Positions 63,333-64,000 of a stretch of DNA of 64,000 bases are shown piece by piece (within the stretch, counting starts at the first letter, position 1; each line of letters starts with the position of its first letter). The notes under the pieces were generated by a model. It ran no database searches. It was not told where the DNA came from and saw nothing but the letters and a program-made list of their open reading frames with translations. Made by a program: the position numbers and the translations under genes. This DNA comes from Fredinandcohnia aciditolerans (GTDB lineage: Bacteria; Bacillota; Bacilli; Bacillales; Bacillaceae_L), in the NCBI GenBank assembly GCA_003640645.1, contig QGHH01000013.1:29876-93875 (forward strand), written 5' to 3'.

Positions 63333-63460
63333 CCATCTATGATTGTCTTTCTACTAAATCTATCTTCATTTTTATATATTTCGATTCAGGTTGGGGAAGA
63401 TTACCTCTTATACTGGCTTTATAAAATTGGAACAAGCGGATGGAGGCAAACCTACACGTC

Positions 63461-64000
63461 ATGAACAATTACACGAATGACAATTCGGCAAGACGTTATA
63501 TTGCAAATGTCAGTATATTTGGTACATCAATCATTCATTTGAGGAACCCATATATTATTGCTTGGTGGTCGGCGGCTTTTCCGGGGTTTGGCCATTTGCT
63601 ATTAGACAAATATCATCGTGGATACCTGCTAATTATTTGGGAAGTTATTGTAAATATTAATGCTAACGTAAACCTTGCAATGATTCACTCATTTCATGGA
63701 AATATAGAAATGGCCAAGAACATCTTGGACACGAAATGGCTCCTTATGTACATACCTGTCTACATTTTTGGGATTTGGGACAGCTACCGATCAACAATTG
63801 ATCTTAATAATATGTATATACTTGCCGACCATGAAAACCATCGATTTAACACTTTTAGCATGGGGGCTGCTGGTATCAACTATTTGGATAAAAGAAATCC
63901 AATCCTAGTTATTATATGGTCATTGTTCATGCCAGGGTTAGGTCACCTCTATAATCATAAGACGATTACGGCTTTCTTTCTTATTATTTGCTGTGTAATC
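63461..64000 (+). CDS. Partial membrane protein with two PGxGHL modules
   Basis: The frame runs off the window end; 180 residues are visible. Two similar modules, FPGFGHLLLDKYHRGYLLI (near 40) and MPGLGHLYNHKTITAFFLI (near 162), each begin a helix pair, separated by a helix with WLLMYIPVYIFGIWDSYRS. This resembles TM2-like small membrane modules in duplicate. An in-frame ATG at 63440 is possible; GGAGG at 63442 favours 63461 but at a long spacing. It is divergent from the ger operon and may be spore-related, which is inference. Confidence 0.75.
   Translation, partial: MNNYTNDNSARRYIANVSIFGTSIIHLRNPYIIAWWSAAFPGFGHLLLDKYHRGYLLIIWEVIVNINANVNLAMIHSFHGNIEMAKNILDTKWLLMYIPVYIFGIWDSYRSTIDLNNMYILADHENHRFNTFSMGAAGINYLDKRNPILVIIWSLFMPGLGHLYNHKTITAFFLIICCVI

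Overview
The window looks like low-GC chromosomal DNA of an endospore-forming Bacillaceae bacterium, close to Bacillus, Neobacillus, Mesobacillus or Cytobacillus; the species cannot be fixed from sequence alone. Evidence: a complete gerA-gerC-gerB germination operon behind a sigma-G-like promoter, a seven-gene Mrp antiporter operon, SAM-I riboswitches, strong Shine-Dalgarno sites with many TTG/GTG starts, YkuK, YvbH-like and YczE proteins, and T-rich intrinsic terminators.

Layout. 1-860: array of CTTCAT..ATGAAG palindromes, cut by the window edge. 1122-6912 (minus): sugar ABC importer with its YesM/YesN-type two-component system. 7166-9605: two consecutive SAM-I riboswitch/terminator units ahead of an O-acetylhomoserine sulfhydrylase fused to a CoA-binding domain. 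9695-15810: acetoacetyl-CoA synthetase, a thiolase-like protein without thiolase residues, a DUF35 partner, an MFS importer and a true thiolase. 15981-17585: YczE-like protein and pantothenate kinase. 17605-18110: three 177-bp repeats carrying 20-bp iterons. 18179-29176: DUF418 protein, OmpR-type two-component system, spermidine synthase, DUF4309-GH3 hexosaminidase, XRE regulator plus membrane protein, hypothetical proteins and a His-rich cupin, interspersed with GGGACAGG palindromes. 29682-35196: 1798-residue surface-anchored pectin methylesterase/pectate lyase. 35502-37445: N-succinylamino acid racemase-like enzyme with a GNAT transferase. 37591-40556: TRAP transporter. 40985-42400: second palindrome array. 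42483-44699: membrane-anchored PQQ/haem c dehydrogenase. 45184-46483: small tyrosine recombinase and a Usp protein. 46829-52677: mrpABCDEFG. 52715-56257: type VII-style polymorphic toxin locus with a TNT (NAD glycohydrolase) toxin, candidate immunity genes and one nonsense-broken gene. 56468-57004: ykuK. 57200-58560: third palindrome array. 58664-63270: YvbH-like protein and ger operon. 63461-64000: a membrane protein running off the edge.

How it fits together. The left ABC importer, pectinase, TRAP transporter and candidate cre sites suggest use of plant-derived sugars and acids. The acetoacetate cluster would turn an imported beta-keto acid into acetyl-CoA. The PQQ enzyme adds periplasm-side oxidation of alcohols or sugars.

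The most unusual signal is the set of three arrays, each with the same approximately 52-bp period (about five helical turns) but a different spacer family. Next in interest are the tandem SAM-I switches with an orphan first unit, the TNT toxin locus, and the thiolase-like/DUF35 pair that has lost the thiolase active site.
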